Part shown: positions 32,834-42,071 of the stretch, one piece after another
Numbering within the stretch: position 1 is the first letter of the stretch
Layout: every line of letters begins with the position of its first letter
Source of the DNA: Azonexus sp.
GTDB taxonomy: Bacteria > Pseudomonadota > Gammaproteobacteria > Burkholderiales > Rhodocyclaceae
NCBI GenBank assembly: GCA_017983615.1
Contig: JAGOBB010000001.1
Span: forward strand, 372,001-436,000
Reading direction: 5' to 3'
DNA: 64,000 nt
Position numbers and translations under genes: made by a program
The notes under the pieces: model-generated
The model's database searches: none
The model's input: only the letters and a program-made list of their open reading frames with translations
Told to the model about the DNA's origin: nothing

Positions 32834-34456
32834 GTGCTCGTCGCCGCCAACATCACCATGCAGTTCGGGGCCAAACCCCTGTTCGAGAACGTCAACGTCA
32901 AATTCGGCGAGGGCTATCGCTACGGCCTGATCGGGGCCAACGGGGCGGGCAAGTCGACTTTCATGAAGATCCTTTGCGGCGCGCTCGAGCCGTCGGCCGG
33001 CAATGTCTCGAAGGACAAGCACGAGCGCATGGCCTACCTGAAACAGGACCAGTTCGCCTACGAAGACATGCGCGTGCTCGACGTGGTCATGATGGGGCAC
33101 GAGGAAATGTGGGCCTGCATGAGCGAACGCGACGCCATCTACGCCAATCCGGAAGCGACTGAAGACGATTACATGAAGGCCGCCGATCTCGAACACCAGT
33201 TCGGCGAATTCGATGGCTATACCGCCGAATCGCGGGCCGGCGAACTGCTGCTCGGGGTCGGCATCCCGACCGAACAGCACAACGGCCCGATGAGCCAGGT
33301 CGCGCCCGGCTGGAAGCTGCGCGTGCTGCTCTGCCAGGCGCTGTTCGCCAACCCGGACATCCTGTTGCTCGACGAACCGACCAACAACCTCGACATCAAC
33401 ACCATCCGCTGGCTGGAAGATGTGCTCAATGCCCGCGAGTCGACAATGATCATCATCTCGCACGATCGCCACTTCCTGAACCAGGTCTGCACCCACATGG
33501 CCGACCTCGACTACGGCAAAATCACCACCTACGCCGGCAACTACGATGACTTCATGGAAGCCGCGCAGGCCGCCCGCGAACGCCAGTCGAACGCCAATGC
33601 CAAGGCCAAAGAACGCATCGCCGAACTGCAGACCTTCGTCCGCCGCTTCTCGGCCAATGCCTCCAAGGCCAAGCAGGCGACCAGCCGGATGAAGCTGATC
33701 GACAAGTTGAAGCCGGAAGACGTCAAGCCGTCGTCGCGCCAGTACCCGTGGATCCGCTTCGACTACGACGAAAAGGCCAAACTGCACCGCCAGGCCGTCG
33801 AAATCGAGAACCTGTCCTTCGCTTACGAGGGTAGCGAGCGGAAGATATTCAACAATCTGACGCTGACCATCAACGCCGGCGAGAAGATCGCCGTGATCGG
33901 TGAAAACGGCGTCGGCAAGACGACCTTCCTGAAGCTGTTGATGGGCGAAGTGACGCCGCAATTCGGCACCATCAAGTGGGCCGAGAAGGCCAACCCCGGC
34001 TACTACGCCCAGGACCACAGCGCCGAATTCGCCGGCGAGCAGAGCCTGACCGAATGGGTCGCCGGCTACGCCCGCGCCACCATCGAGGACGGCGGCGACC
34101 TGGAAACCCTGATCCGCGGTACCCTCGGCCGTCTGCTGTTCTCGGGCGACGACGTCAAGAAGCCGGTCAACGTCATTTCCGGCGGCGAACAGGGCCGCAT
34201 GCTGTTCGGCAAGCTGATGCTGTCCAAGCACAACGTGCTGGTCATGGACGAACCGACCAACCACCTCGACATGGAATCGATCGAAGCGCTGAACAGCGGC
34301 CTGGAGAAATTCCCCGGCACGCTGGTCTTCGTCTCGCACGACCGCGAATTCGTTTCCTCGCTGTCCACCCGCGTCTTCGAGGTCAAGGGCGACGGCAAGA
34401 TCGTCGATTACCTCGGCGGCTACGAGGATTACCTGGCCTCGCAGGGCGTCGAGTAA
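32834..34456 (+). CDS. ybiT: ABC-F family ATPase (YbiT-like)
   Basis: A soluble protein of 540 residues with two ABC domains and no membrane part. Start chosen is GTG at 32834, because [12 protein letters not shown] matches the YbiT N-terminus. Walker A motifs are GANGAGKST and GENGVGKTT, and Walker B motifs are [11 protein letters not shown] and [11 protein letters not shown]. The linker between domains is rich in Lys/Ala. YbiT-like members act at the ribosome as translation factors; close similarity to E. coli YbiT over the whole length supports that subtype over EttA. A dispersed repeat directly follows the stop. Confidence 0.9.
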   Translation: MLVAANITMQFGAKPLFENVNVKFGEGYRYGLIGANGAGKSTFMKILCGALEPSAGNVSKDKHERMAYLKQDQFAYEDMRVLDVVMMGHEEMWACMSERDAIYANPEATEDDYMKAADLEHQFGEFDGYTAESRAGELLLGVGIPTEQHNGPMSQVAPGWKLRVLLCQALFANPDILLLDEPTNNLDINTIRWLEDVLNARESTMIIISHDRHFLNQVCTHMADLDYGKITTYAGNYDDFMEAAQAARERQSNANAKAKERIAELQTFVRRFSANASKAKQATSRMKLIDKLKPEDVKPSSRQYPWIRFDYDEKAKLHRQAVEIENLSFAYEGSERKIFNNLTLTINAGEKIAVIGENGVGKTTFLKLLMGEVTPQFGTIKWAEKANPGYYAQDHSAEFAGEQSLTEWVAGYARATIEDGGDLETLIRGTLGRLLFSGDDVKKPVNVISGGEQGRMLFGKLMLSKHNVLVMDEPTNHLDMESIEALNSGLEKFPGTLVFVSHDREFVSSLSTRVFEVKGDGKIVDYLGGYEDYLASQGVE

Positions 34457-34459
34457 TTT

Positions 34460-34495
34460 TGATTTTGGCCCTTTTTTTGGGCCGACCGTAGCATT
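34460..34495 (+). repeat. Dispersed bipartite motif, after ybiT
   Basis: TGATTTTGGCC, 11-bp spacer with seven T, then perfect CCGACCGTAGCATT. GGCCC/GGGCC could also form a small hairpin. Confidence 0.88.
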
Positions 34496-34513
34496 CTGCC
34501 GTTTAGGGTGCAG

Positions 34514-34544
34514 AAAAGCCGAAGGCGCCAGCCCTTCGGCTTTT
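34514..34544. terminator. Bidirectional terminator between ybiT and the DUF1857 gene
   Basis: A 12-bp stem AAAAGCCGAAGG/CCTTCGGCTTTT with a short loop, T-rich on either strand. It ends next to the stop codon of the minus-strand gene, between two convergent genes. Confidence 0.85.
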
Positions 34545-35015
34545 TTACTGGATCGAACCGCCCGCGGCCAGCGTCCGGATCAGTCGCACGCAATCGATGT
34601 CGGACTGGTGATAGGCCGATTTGACGTATTCGATATAGGCCCGTTCCTCGGAATTCGGATCGCTGGCCAGCGTCGTCTGGTAGGCGAAGCGCAGGAACAG
34701 GAAGCCGGGTTCCGGCTCCTCGATGGTGATGGTCAGGCTGCCGCCAGGGTGGGCCTCGGACGGCTGGATGTCGAAAAGTACTGAAACCATGTCGACCAGC
34801 GTCACCCGGTCATGAATCACGGCCGGGCCGAAATCCAGCTCGCGGAGCAGGGTGGCGGCTTCACGTTCGAGGATGGTGCAGGATTCCAGGCCGGGCAGAA
34901 ACGGCACAGGGTTCTCGACGCGATGCAGCAGGCCTTGCCATAGCTGGTCGCGGGTCAGGGAGTCGACCAGCGGATTTTCCGGGTCGTTGATCTGGATAAG
35001 ATGTTCGAAATTCAT
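34545..35015 (-). CDS. DUF1857 (AtaL-like) family protein
   Basis: About 156 residues starting MNFEHLIQINDP, the typical start of this family of small START-like (SRPBCC) proteins; LTRDQLWQGLLHRVENPVPFLPGLESC follows. Two upstream ATGs (35033, and further up) also exist but lie in the hairpin element 35026-35130. No ribosome-binding site is strong, so the start is uncertain. Members bind small hydrophobic molecules in some fungal pathways; function here is unknown. Divergent from rsuA. Confidence 0.75.
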   Translation of the reverse strand: MNFEHLIQINDPENPLVDSLTRDQLWQGLLHRVENPVPFLPGLESCTILEREAATLLRELDFGPAVIHDRVTLVDMVSVLFDIQPSEAHPGGSLTITIEEPEPGFLFLRFAYQTTLASDPNSEERAYIEYVKSAYHQSDIDCVRLIRTLAAGGSIQ

Positions 35016-35025
35016 GGATATATTG

Positions 35026-35130
35026 TATTTCATCGCTCGACCGCCCATCGCTTTGTCGACCGCGCCTTGCCGGTTTGTGCACACTGTCCTCGGCGCGTCT
35101 TCGCGCACTGGGCGGTCGGGCGATGAAATA
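35026..35130. repeat. Hairpin element A (shared 54-nt centre, unique arms)
   Basis: Left arm 35026-35047 and right arm 35109-35130 pair over 22 bp with a single G-T wobble. The centre 35053-35106 matches that of element B (39735-39788) at 42 of 54 positions without gaps. Blocks shared are TTGTCGAC, CGCCTTGCCG, CACTGTC, TCGGC and CGTCTTCGCGC. It lies between divergent genes (DUF1857 and rsuA). Confidence 0.75.
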
Positions 35131-35155
35131 GTCGGGTCGTGTTAACATCCTCGCC

Positions 35156-35863
35156 ATGCAACTAGAACGTATCCTCCAGAAACACGGCTTCGGCTCCCGC
35201 CGGGAATGCCGGGGCCTCGTCCGCCGCGAACGTGTGGCGATCAATGGCCAGGTTTGCGACGATCCCTTCGTCGAAATCGATATTGAAAACCTCGTCTTCA
35301 CGGTCGACGGCGTCGATTGGCCCTACGCCGAATTCGCCACGCTGATGCTCAATAAGCCGGCCGGCTACGAATGCTCGCGCAAGCCGAAGCACCACGCCGG
35401 TGTCCTCGAACTGCTGCCGGTGCCCTTGCGCGAACGCGACGTGCAGCCGATCGGCCGGCTCGACGAAGACACCACCGGTCTTCTGTTGATCACCAACGAT
35501 GGTCAGCTGAACCACCAGCTATCCTCGGCCAAGCGCAAGGTGCCGAAAGTCTATCTGGCGACGACCAAGCACCCGCTTGACCAGAGCCAGATCGACCAGC
35601 TGCTGGCCGGCGTGCTGCTCGCCGACGAGGTCGAACCGATTGCCGCCGCTGCCGCCGAAATTGTCAGCGAACATCAGCTCCGCCTGACGCTGACCGAGGG
35701 TAAATACCATCAGGTCAAGCGCATGGTGGCGGCCGTCAGCAATCGCGTCGAGGCGCTGCACCGCGAGGCGGTCGGCGAGTTGACGCTGCCGCCCGATCTC
35801 AAGCCGGGCGAATGGCGTTGGTTGTCGGCCGACGACTTGCGCAAACTGGGCTACGTAAAATGA
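35156..35863 (+). CDS. rsuA: 16S rRNA pseudouridine synthase (RsuA family)
   Basis: An RsuA/RluB-type enzyme of 235 residues. An S4-like RNA-binding domain (residues 1-60) precedes the catalytic domain. The catalytic motif is GRLDEDTTGLLLITNDG with its Asp at about residue 103, followed by KVYLATTK and GKYHQVKRM. It makes pseudouridine at 16S position 516 in the RsuA group. Its last bases overlap oxyR (ATGA). Confidence 0.88.
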   Translation: MQLERILQKHGFGSRRECRGLVRRERVAINGQVCDDPFVEIDIENLVFTVDGVDWPYAEFATLMLNKPAGYECSRKPKHHAGVLELLPVPLRERDVQPIGRLDEDTTGLLLITNDGQLNHQLSSAKRKVPKVYLATTKHPLDQSQIDQLLAGVLLADEVEPIAAAAAEIVSEHQLRLTLTEGKYHQVKRMVAAVSNRVEALHREAVGELTLPPDLKPGEWRWLSADDLRKLGYVK

Positions 35864-36774
35864 CCCTGACCGAAATGCGCTACATCGTGGCCCTGGCCCG
35901 CGAGCGGCATTTCGGCAAGGCGGCCGAGGCTTGCCACGTCAGCCAACCGACGCTGTCGGTGGCGCTGAAGAAGGTCGAAGGCCAGATCGGGGCACCGCTC
36001 TTTGAGCGCGGTACCAACGATGTCCGCATTACCTCGCTTGGCGAGCGCATCGTCGACCAGGCCAGGCGGGTACTCGAAGAGGCGGTCAAGCTGGAAGAGA
36101 TCGCCGAGGCGACCGGCGACCCGATGAGCGGCCAGCTGCGGGTCGGCATCATCTACACCATCGCCCCCTACCTGCTGCCGCAAATGATTCCGGCCCTCAA
36201 CCGCGAGGCGCCGAAGATGCCGCTCTTCCTGAAGGAAGATTTCACCGGCAACCTGATTCCGGCGCTCAAGGCCGGCGAACTCGACGTCATCGTCATCGCC
36301 TTGCCCTTCGCCGAACCGGGGCTGGTCGCCCAGCCAGTTTACGACGAGCCGTTCCGTGTTGTCGTCCCGGCCACCCACCCGTGGGCTGCCCGCAGCGAGG
36401 TCGACGGCGACGAGCTTGACGGCCAGAACCTGTTGCTGCTCGGCCAGGGCAACTGCTTCCGCGACCAGGTGCTCGAATCCTGTCCCCGCCTCAACGCACC
36501 GGATGCGCTGGAACACTCGCTGGAAGGCAGTTCGCTGGAAACGATCCGCTACATGGTCGCCAGCGGTGCCGGTGTCGCGGTAATGCCGAGTACCGCGGCC
36601 GATCCGCTGATTGCCAAGGAGCCTATGGTCAAGGTGCTGCCCTTTGCTGGCGTACAGCCCAAGCGTACGGTCGGTCTCGTCTGGCGAATCACCTTTCCGC
36701 GTCTGCAGGCCATCGACGCCGTGCGCGCTGCATTGCTCTCCTGCCAGTTGCCGGGGGCAACGGCGACGCGCTGA
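35860..36774 (+). CDS. oxyR: Hydrogen peroxide sensor/regulator OxyR
   Basis: A LysR-type regulator of 304 residues. The start is ATG at 35860, overlapping the rsuA stop. N-terminal helix-turn-helix: EMRYIVALARERHFGKAAEA. The ligand domain has the redox pair Cys199 and Cys208 in GNCFRDQVLESC, with spacing and numbering as in E. coli OxyR, where they form a disulphide on peroxide exposure. It is likely to control antioxidant genes. A parS site follows its stop by one base. Confidence 0.93.
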   Translation: MTLTEMRYIVALARERHFGKAAEACHVSQPTLSVALKKVEGQIGAPLFERGTNDVRITSLGERIVDQARRVLEEAVKLEEIAEATGDPMSGQLRVGIIYTIAPYLLPQMIPALNREAPKMPLFLKEDFTGNLIPALKAGELDVIVIALPFAEPGLVAQPVYDEPFRVVVPATHPWAARSEVDGDELDGQNLLLLGQGNCFRDQVLESCPRLNAPDALEHSLEGSSLETIRYMVASGAGVAVMPSTAADPLIAKEPMVKVLPFAGVQPKRTVGLVWRITFPRLQAIDAVRAALLSCQLPGATATR

Positions 36775-36775
36775 G

Positions 36776-36789
36776 GTTTCACGTGGAAC
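36776..36789. other. parS-type ParB-binding site 3
   Basis: GTTTCACGTGGAAC, identical in its 14-bp core to site 2, one base after the oxyR stop. Confidence 0.78.
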
Positions 36790-36816
36790 GCTTCGGCAGT
36801 CATGCCGATGCACCGC

Positions 36817-36860
36817 CCACTAAGCAAAAAGCCGGGAAACCCCGGCTTTTTGCTTAGTGG
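36817..36860. terminator. Bidirectional terminator with a perfect 20-bp stem
   Basis: Perfect 20-bp arms with an AAAC loop at 36837-36840. The stem has A-rich and T-rich parts (GCAAAAAGCCGGG), so it can act on both strands: oxyR to the left and the small ORF to the right, whose stop codon is inside the right arm. Confidence 0.85.
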
Positions 36861-36955
36861 TAGGCTGTCTTTGACGACAGCTTTGCCGCCATTAAACAAG
36901 CCAGGCCAAAAATGACCACTGCAAAGCTAATGCCCAGGTAGGAAATATCGTCCAT
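36854..36955 (-). CDS. Possible small single-span membrane protein (33 aa)
   Basis: ATG at 36955, preceded by GAGGCAAC. The product begins MDDISYLGI, has a hydrophobic helix (about residues 7-24) and ends LSSKTAYH. A site at reasonable spacing and placement before a terminator make it credible, but no family is recognised. It is like small inner-membrane peptides in design. Confidence 0.45.
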   Translation of the reverse strand: MDDISYLGISFAVVIFGLACLMAAKLSSKTAYH

Positions 36956-37073
36956 CGTTGCCTCAAAGTAGGTAGGTTGAAAATTTTGAGGTGAAGTAGA
37001 CAGCGCTCCCGGCGAAAGTTCCGGGATCGGGATATATTTTTGTGCGTCGCAACATTCCGGGCGGTACAAAGAA

Positions 37074-37100
37074 AAGCCCCCGGCATTTATCCGGGGGCTT
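37074..37100 (-). terminator. Terminator of topB
   Basis: A 10-bp stem AAGCCCCCGG/CCGGGGGCTT with a 7-nt loop. Read on the minus strand it is followed by TTCTTTG, about 25 bp after the topB stop. Confidence 0.8.
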
Positions 37101-37124
37101 CGGTTTCCTGCACCAGGCGCATGG

Positions 37125-39650
37125 CTACTTTTCGGCGTCGGCCTTTTTCTTGGCCGGCGCCTTGGGCTTGGCCACTTTCTTCTCGAATTCGAAGCCGACC
37201 TTGCCGTCCTGGGCGACCAGATAGGCCGAGAATTTGCGGCGCGTGCGGTTGGAGACGAACTCCTTGAGCAGGTCGGTCTTGCCGTCGGCCAGCAGCTTCT
37301 TCATCTGCAGGGTGTCGACCGGCTGCTGCAGGATGATTTTGCCGGAGCGAAAATCGCAGGTCTTGGCCGGGCCAACCGATTTTTCGCAGACGTAGGACGT
37401 TCCATGCTCGAAGACGCTGGCCGCGCACTTCGGGCACTTGCCGAGGCTTTCCTGGTCCGAGAAATCGACCGGTTCGGCATCGGCGGCGTCGGCTTTGTCC
37501 TGGCCGAAGTCGAATTCGGGCAGCAGTTCGTCGTTGAGCCTGATCGCGGCGGCGAAGGTGCGGCCCATCTTGTTGCGGAAGCCGGTCAGCGGGCCGACCT
37601 GCCTTTCGGTCAGCAGGGTCTCGATTTCTGCCGGTTCGTACTGGCGGCCGGCGACGATCTTCCACAGAGCGTAGTCGCAGCTGCCGCACTGGAATTTCTT
37701 GTAGGTCTCGCGAATCTGGCCGCCGCATTTCGGGCAGGGAGCGGTCAGCACGCCGAAATCGCCGGGAATGGTGTCGGCTTCGTATTGCTTGGCGCGTTCG
37801 ACCATGTGACGGGTCATTTCGGCGATTTCGCGCATGAATTCCTCGCGCGTGAATTCGCCTTTCTCGATGCGGCCAAGCTTCCATTCCCAGTCGCCAGTCA
37901 ATTCGGGCTGGGTCAGTTCGTTGATTCCCAGGCCGTTGAGCAAAGTCATCAGCGTGAAGGCCTTGGCGGTCGGGATTAGCTCGCGGCCTTCGCGGTGCAT
38001 ATACTGCTCGCCGATCAGGTTTTCGATGATCTGGGCGCGGGTGGCCGGGGTGCCGAGGCCGCGGCCGGCCATCGCCGCCTTCAGTTCCTCGTCGTCTACC
38101 ATCTTGCCGGCACCTTCCATGGCGGAGAGCAGGGTGGCTTCCGAGTAGCGCGGTGGTGGCCGGGTTTCGTTGGCCTTGACGGTGACTTCGTCGGTCTTGA
38201 CCTTTTCCTTGGCGTCGACCGCGACCAAATTGCCTTCGTCGCCGTCCTGGCCTTCCTTGCCGTAGACGGCCAGCCAGCCCGGATTGACCAGCACCTTGCC
38301 CTCGGTCTTGAAGGGGTAGCCTTCGACGCGGGTGATGCGGGTGGTCACCATGTATTCGGCGGCCGGGAAGAACACCGACAGGAAGCGGCGGACGACGAAG
38401 TCGTAGAGCTTCTGTTCGAGTTCGTTCAGGTGCTTGGGCGCCTGCGGCGTCGGGATGATGGCGAAGTGGTCGCTGATCTTGGCGTTGTTGAAGATGCGCT
38501 TGTTCGGCAGCACCCAGTTGCGGGCCAGTATCTGGTGGGCGAACGGCGAATAGCGAGCGAGCAGCACTTCGTCGTGGCCCTTGCCGGCACCCTGGCCGGT
38601 CAGTACGGCCAGCGTTTCCTTGACCGTCGGCAGGTAATCTTCCGGCAGGCAGCGCGAGTCGGTTCGCGGGTAAGTCAGGACCTTGTGCTTTTCGTATAGG
38701 GCCTGGGCCAGCGACAGCGTGGTCTTGGCCGAGAAACCGAAGCGAGCGTTCGCTTCGCGCTGCAGGGTCGTCAAATCGAACAGGGCCGGCGACAGACGGG
38801 TTTCCGGTTTGGCTTCCTCGCTGACTTCGCCGGGCTTGCCCAGCGTCGCGGCGCGGATCGCCTCGGCCCGGGCGACTTCCCACAGGCGGTCGGCCCGGGC
38901 GTGTTCGTCGTCTTCTTTGCCCTTGTAGGCTTCGTCGAACCACTTGCCTTTGTAGGAACCGGCCTTGGCCGAGAATTCGGCTTCGACTTCCCAGTAGGCG
39001 CGGGCCTTGAACTCGCGGATCTTGCGTTCGCGCTCGACGACGATGGCCAGCGTTGGCGTCTGGACGCGACCGACCGTGGTCAGATGGAAGCCGCCGGTCT
39101 TCGAATTGAAGGCGGTCATCGCCCGCGTGCCGTTGATGCCGACCAGCCAGTCGGACTCGGAGCGGCAGACGGCGGCATCGCCGAGGCCATCCATTTCGCG
39201 GCCGGGGCGCAGGCGGGCGAAGCCGTCGCGGATGGCGCCCTGGGTCATCGACTGCAGCCACAGGCGCTGGACCGGCTTGCCGGACTTGGCATTCTGGGCG
39301 ATGTAATTGAAGATCAGCTCGCCCTCGCGCCCCGCGTCACAGGCGTTGATCAGGCCGGTGACATCCTTGCGCTTGATCAGTTTGTTCAGCACCTTGAGGC
39401 GCGATTCGGTTTTCTCGATCGGCTTCAGGGCGAAGTGCGGCGGGATCACCGGCAGGTGGGCGAAGGACCATTTGCCGCGCTTGACTTCAAATTCTTCCGG
39501 ACAGGCCAGTTCGAGCAGGTGACCGACGGCCGAGGAGAGCACGAGGTCTTCGCTTTCGAAGTAGTCGTCGTGTTTGGTAAAGCCGCCCAGCGCCCGCGCG
39601 ATGTCGGCGGCGACGGAGGGTTTTTCGGCAATGATCAGCTTTTTGGACAT
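37125..39650 (-). CDS. topB: DNA topoisomerase III with extra zinc-ribbon C-terminus
   Basis: A type IA topoisomerase of 841 residues. The N-terminal Toprim has AEKPSVAADIARALGG and later NACDAGREGELI. The catalytic Tyr is in VLTYPRTDSRCLPEDY. The chosen ATG (39650) gives the standard start MSKKLIIAEKPSVA. The C-terminal quarter has two Cys clusters: CPKCGGQ..CGSCDYALW near residue 635, and CPKCAASVFEHG..C near 720. A Lys/Ala-rich tail follows. It decatenates DNA. Its upstream flank (39651-39818) contains hairpin element B. Confidence 0.92.
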   Translation of the reverse strand: MSKKLIIAEKPSVAADIARALGGFTKHDDYFESEDLVLSSAVGHLLELACPEEFEVKRGKWSFAHLPVIPPHFALKPIEKTESRLKVLNKLIKRKDVTGLINACDAGREGELIFNYIAQNAKSGKPVQRLWLQSMTQGAIRDGFARLRPGREMDGLGDAAVCRSESDWLVGINGTRAMTAFNSKTGGFHLTTVGRVQTPTLAIVVERERKIREFKARAYWEVEAEFSAKAGSYKGKWFDEAYKGKEDDEHARADRLWEVARAEAIRAATLGKPGEVSEEAKPETRLSPALFDLTTLQREANARFGFSAKTTLSLAQALYEKHKVLTYPRTDSRCLPEDYLPTVKETLAVLTGQGAGKGHDEVLLARYSPFAHQILARNWVLPNKRIFNNAKISDHFAIIPTPQAPKHLNELEQKLYDFVVRRFLSVFFPAAEYMVTTRITRVEGYPFKTEGKVLVNPGWLAVYGKEGQDGDEGNLVAVDAKEKVKTDEVTVKANETRPPPRYSEATLLSAMEGAGKMVDDEELKAAMAGRGLGTPATRAQIIENLIGEQYMHREGRELIPTAKAFTLMTLLNGLGINELTQPELTGDWEWKLGRIEKGEFTREEFMREIAEMTRHMVERAKQYEADTIPGDFGVLTAPCPKCGGQIRETYKKFQCGSCDYALWKIVAGRQYEPAEIETLLTERQVGPLTGFRNKMGRTFAAAIRLNDELLPEFDFGQDKADAADAEPVDFSDQESLGKCPKCAASVFEHGTSYVCEKSVGPAKTCDFRSGKIILQQPVDTLQMKKLLADGKTDLLKEFVSNRTRRKFSAYLVAQDGKVGFEFEKKVAKPKAPAKKKADAEK

Positions 39651-39708
39651 GTTTTGGCCTGTTGGGTGCCGGGGCATGATAAGTGCCCGGCGCGCGGCTT
39701 GGCAAGCG

Positions 39709-39812
39709 CATTCCGCTGTCGGCCCTGTCCTGGCTTGTCGACTTCGCCTTGCCGTGCCTGGGGCACTGTCTTCGGCTCGTCTTCGCGCCATGCCTGGCCC
39801 GACAGCGGAATG
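39709..39812. repeat. Hairpin element B (shared 54-nt centre, unique arms)
   Basis: Arms 39709-39722 and 39799-39812 pair perfectly over 14 bp. The centre 39735-39788 is the relative of element A's centre. The arm sequences are not those of element A, though both elements are 104-105 bp long. It lies between the topB start and the dprA stop. Confidence 0.75.
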
Positions 39813-39818
39813 GCTGCC

Positions 39819-40901
39819 CTAGTTATTGAGCCGCTGGTAGCGGTTGCCGGGTAGCGTGGCGATGCGGCCGTCGAGTTCCAATGTGAGCAGTTCCGGCAGC
39901 AGTTGATCGGCGCTCAGGGCGGTGCGTTCGGCCAGATCGTCAAGGGAGCAAGGGTCGTGCCCCAGAGCGGCGAGAATGGGATCAGTGCCCGATTCATCGG
40001 TGGTGACTTCGGCACGGGATGGCTCTGCAAAATTGCCCAGTTCTTCAAGAATGTCGGCTGCGGTTTCGACCAGTTTCGCGCCTTGCTTGATCAGTTTGTG
40101 GCAGCCGCGGGCGACCGGCGAATGAATGGAACCGGGAATGGCGAATACTTCGCGCCCCTGTTCGGCAGCCAGACGGGCAGTGATCAGCGAGCCACTCTCC
40201 GGGGCGGCTTCGACGACCAGCACGCCGCGCGACAGCCCGGAGATGATCCGGTTGCGACGCGGAAAGTTCGAGGCGATGGACGGCGTACCGAGCGGAAATT
40301 CGGAAACGATGGCGCCGCGTTCGGCGATGGCCAGCGCCAATTCCTTGTTGCGGGCAGGATAAATGCGGTCGGCGCCAGTGCCGATCACGGCGATGGTTTC
40401 GCCACCGGCGGCCAGCGCGCCACGGTGGGCGGCGGCATCGATGCCGAGGGCGAGACCGCTGACAATGCACAGGCCTTGGCCGGCTAGCGCTTTGGCGAAA
40501 TTTTCGGCGGTTTGCACCCCTTGCGGCGTCGCGTTGCGGCTGCCAACCATGGCCAAGGCGCGATTCTCCAGCAGTGCCGGGTTGCCGCGTACATAGAGCA
40601 GGCTGGGCGGATCGGCGATTTCGAGCAGGGCTCTGGGGTAGGCCTCATCGGCCAAGGTGATGATGTGCTGTCCGGGTTGGCTGGCCCACTCAATGCTACG
40701 GTCGATGTCGTCAGAGGGGTCAAAATCGAACAGCAGGTCGGCGCGGTCGCCCACGACGGCGCGCGTGGCGAGTCGGCCGGCAGAAAATATGGCCTCCGGT
40801 AAACCGAAAGCGGCGAGGAGCTTTCGCTGAGTCTCGCCGCCGATGCCGGGGATCAGGGTCAGCCGCAACCAGGCGGCCAGTCCTTCAATATTGTCGATCA
40901 C
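39819..40901 (-). CDS. dprA: DNA-processing protein DprA
   Basis: A 360-residue DprA. N-terminal SAM-like part; Rossmann domain with AMVGSRNATPQGVQTA, SGLALGIDAAAH, GTGADRIYPARN, FPRRNRIISGLS and VEAAPESGSLITARLA. A winged-helix end follows. It loads RecA on incoming single-stranded DNA during natural transformation, so its presence fits a competence-capable host. A copy of the dispersed motif is in its coding sequence (40692-40728). It overlaps the LysM gene by 4 bp. Confidence 0.95.
   Translation of the reverse strand: MIDNIEGLAAWLRLTLIPGIGGETQRKLLAAFGLPEAIFSAGRLATRAVVGDRADLLFDFDPSDDIDRSIEWASQPGQHIITLADEAYPRALLEIADPPSLLYVRGNPALLENRALAMVGSRNATPQGVQTAENFAKALAGQGLCIVSGLALGIDAAAHRGALAAGGETIAVIGTGADRIYPARNKELALAIAERGAIVSEFPLGTPSIASNFPRRNRIISGLSRGVLVVEAAPESGSLITARLAAEQGREVFAIPGSIHSPVARGCHKLIKQGAKLVETAADILEELGNFAEPSRAEVTTDESGTDPILAALGHDPCSLDDLAERTALSADQLLPELLTLELDGRIATLPGNRYQRLNN
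40692..40728 (-). repeat. Dispersed bipartite motif inside dprA
   Basis: Core AATGCTACGGTCGA (one mismatch), a 12-bp spacer, then GGTCAAAATCG (one mismatch). Confidence 0.7.
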
Positions 40902-41929
40902 GGGTTTGTGGCGGAGTCCCCGACGATGACCGATTTCGAGGATTGGACGACCAGAGCGTAGGCCACGCGGTTGAAGACGCGGAAGACGAAAGCTAGGCCG
41001 TAACGCTCTGCCGGCACCTGAGTCAGGGTGCGCCGACCGTCGGCATCGACGCTGGCCGAGATGCGATTGCGGTGCATCGCGACGACATGGCCGATTTCCA
41101 GACCATCGTTCTTGCCACGGTTCAGCGCGACGACGGAGGATGGGCCACCCTCGTTGACGCCGCCATAAATCGAGACGACCTTGGCTGATACCTCCTGGTC
41201 CGGGCGGTGCGGCACATAGGAAATGATTTCAGCCGGTGGCGCGGGGAGCAGGCGGTCACCAAGGCCGATTTCTTCCTTGGCCAGCGTGACGCGCAGGTTG
41301 GCCGGTTCGCCCGGCTTGACCAGGCTGGCATTGCCGAGGAAGAAGGCCTCATAGGCGATGATTTCGCCGGTATCGGGATCCTTCAGCCCTTTTCCCTTGC
41401 GGAAAATATGCCATTTCTCGACGCTGGCATCCGGGATGCCGCTGGCGTAGAACGTGTCGGCGCTGCCCACCATAATGCGGTCTTCCTCGGTGGCGACGAT
41501 CTTTACCGGGCTGTCCTGCTCGGCAGCTTCGACGATCAGCGGCTGCGAAATGAAGGGTTCGATGGCACTGGGTGGAATGCTCGGGATGACCTGCTGGACC
41601 GGGGTGCTATAGACCGTCGGTTGGGCCTTGCCATCCTTGCCGCCAACTCGCTTGGCCATCTTGAGGCGCGGCGAACCGCTCGACATGTCGAGCAGGATGA
41701 TGTCGCCCGGGTAGATCCAGTGGGGGTTCTTGATCTGTTCCTTGTTCATCTGCCAGATTTCCGGCCAGCGCCACGGCTGCTGGAGGAATTTTCCGGAAAT
41801 ACCCCACAGGGTGTCGCCCTTGACGACGATGTGGCGGTCCGGCGGGTTGTCGACGAGCTTGAGCGGCTCGGCGGCCGATGCGCAGGCGGCCGTCACGGCC
41901 AGGATGAGCGCGGATATAATGCGAACCAT
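40898..41929 (-). CDS. LysM domain protein, exported
   Basis: Start ATG at 41929 (GAGG upstream) gives MVRIISALILAVTAACASAAEP, a signal peptide. A LysM domain at about 30-80 (IVVKGDTLWGISGKFLQQPWRWPEIWQMN) binds peptidoglycan; the remaining 260 residues are the conserved extension found in betaproteobacterial proteins upstream of dprA. It is divergent from def; regulation is probably shared through the 142-bp gap. Confidence 0.87.
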   Translation of the reverse strand: MVRIISALILAVTAACASAAEPLKLVDNPPDRHIVVKGDTLWGISGKFLQQPWRWPEIWQMNKEQIKNPHWIYPGDIILLDMSSGSPRLKMAKRVGGKDGKAQPTVYSTPVQQVIPSIPPSAIEPFISQPLIVEAAEQDSPVKIVATEEDRIMVGSADTFYASGIPDASVEKWHIFRKGKGLKDPDTGEIIAYEAFFLGNASLVKPGEPANLRVTLAKEEIGLGDRLLPAPPAEIISYVPHRPDQEVSAKVVSIYGGVNEGGPSSVVALNRGKNDGLEIGHVVAMHRNRISASVDADGRRTLTQVPAERYGLAFVFRVFNRVAYALVVQSSKSVIVGDSATNP

Positions 41930-42071
41930 AGTCGTAACCTCACGTGCCGGTGGAACGCAATATCGTCGTTGTGGTCTCATTCCAGCGATCAATTTGCGTT
42001 CCATACCTTGGAATTGCTTTAGATTCTGCACGTAATAACCTGAGCGAGCAAGCTTTTATTCCGGTTTTCAT

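Noticed and set aside
32801..32834. An upstream start for the ABC-F gene adding 11 residues
   Set aside because: The GTG at 32834 begins with the N-terminal sequence expected of YbiT; the additional residues do not fit the family.
34460..34495. The dispersed motif as a simple rho-independent terminator
   Set aside because: Copies inside coding genes and antisense to genes exist, stems are short and not conserved between copies.
36661..36675. A near match CGTACGGTCGG to the dispersed motif core in oxyR
   Set aside because: It lacks the conserved AATGCTA start and the second half, so it is not counted as a copy.
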